Assembly (NCBI GenBank): GCA_021772295.1
Contig: JAJFMG010000019.1
Span: 1-13,752, forward strand
DNA: 13,752 nucleotides
Direction: 5' to 3'
DNA from: Chlamydiota bacterium
GTDB lineage: Bacteria > Chlamydiota > Chlamydiia > Chlamydiales > Simkaniaceae
Positions 13,707-13,752 of this stretch are shown here, piece after piece. The notes beneath the pieces are model-generated. The model was not told where the DNA came from. It was given only the letters and a program-made list of their open reading frames with translations, and searched no databases. Numbering within the stretch: position 1 is the first letter of the stretch; every line of letters begins with the position of its first letter. The translations under genes were made by a program, and so were the position numbers.

Positions 13707-13752
13707 AGCATGGATAACGGAAATCCCTTTTCAGGCCAACATGGAAGAGAAG
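13704..13752 (+). CDS. 5' end of an unidentified gene (cut by right edge)
   Basis: Only the first 16 codons are present, reading MSMDNGNPFSGQHGRE, polar and without a signal peptide. The perfect AGGAGG upstream makes it a convincing translation start. The gene diverges from tsp and sits downstream of the GATTAGTA repeats, which suggests regulated expression. Nothing in 16 residues allows identification. Confidence 0.6.
   Translation, partial: MSMDNGNPFSGQHGRE

Noticed and set aside
1..13752. CRISPR array, tRNA/rRNA genes, toxin-antitoxin pair, prophage or defence operon
   Set aside because: No regularly spaced repeats, no recognisable tRNA or rRNA sequence, and no gene content of those systems was seen by reading both strands.

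Overview
The window looks like a piece of chromosome from a Chlamydiae-phylum bacterium, probably a chlamydia-like (environmental or amoeba-associated) lineage rather than Chlamydia itself. This is inferred from protein character and gene neighbourhoods. MurA and the tail-specific protease closely resemble the chlamydial versions as I remember them. The CysJ-type reductase lacks the flavodoxin domain, as in Chlamydia. Several pairs that are neighbours in C. trachomatis recur here: argS/murA, ispF/cysJ and gltX/tsp. The DNA is visibly AT-rich. No rRNA, tRNA or CRISPR array is seen.

Layout. Positions 1-725 (minus) hold a conserved hypothetical gene that runs off the left edge. A divergent promoter region (726-966) then feeds a leucine-dehydrogenase-like gene (967-2079, plus) and argS (2132-3877, plus, TTG start). 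argS converges on, and overlaps by 11 bases, a minus-strand cluster that reads from right to left: a 99-residue hypothetical, murA, then an EpmB/KamA-type radical SAM aminomutase. ispF (plus) diverges from that cluster. After ispF come an intrinsic-terminator-like hairpin and a decayed IS30-type transposase (7309-7557). A noncoding stretch that may be further mobile-element debris follows. Next is an orphan 146-residue hydrophobic protein gene with textbook expression signals and an internal run of eight G. cysJ (minus) converges on the orphan with a 4-base overlap. A 51-residue lipoprotein gene (9589-9744, plus) diverges from cysJ and overlaps the 3' end of gltX (minus). tsp (minus) follows gltX after a 206-base gap. 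The last 314-base intergenic region carries repeated GATTAGTA motifs, and a new plus-strand gene starts at 13704 and is cut by the right edge.

How the genes fit together. Most of the window is housekeeping: two aminoacyl-tRNA synthetases (argS, gltX), a probable EF-P beta-lysine modification enzyme (translation), the first committed step of peptidoglycan precursor synthesis (murA), the MEP isoprenoid pathway (ispF), branched-chain amino acid catabolism (ldh) and a periplasmic processing protease (tsp). The accessory part is 7309-8390, an insertion scar plus an orphan membrane-type gene between ispF and cysJ. The most interesting leads are the poly-G tract in the orphan gene, the Cys-type MurA active site, the absence of omcA/omcB/crpA between gltX and tsp, and the GATTAGTA operator-like repeats upstream of the last gene. 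I found no convincing evidence of a large undescribed multi-gene system in this window.
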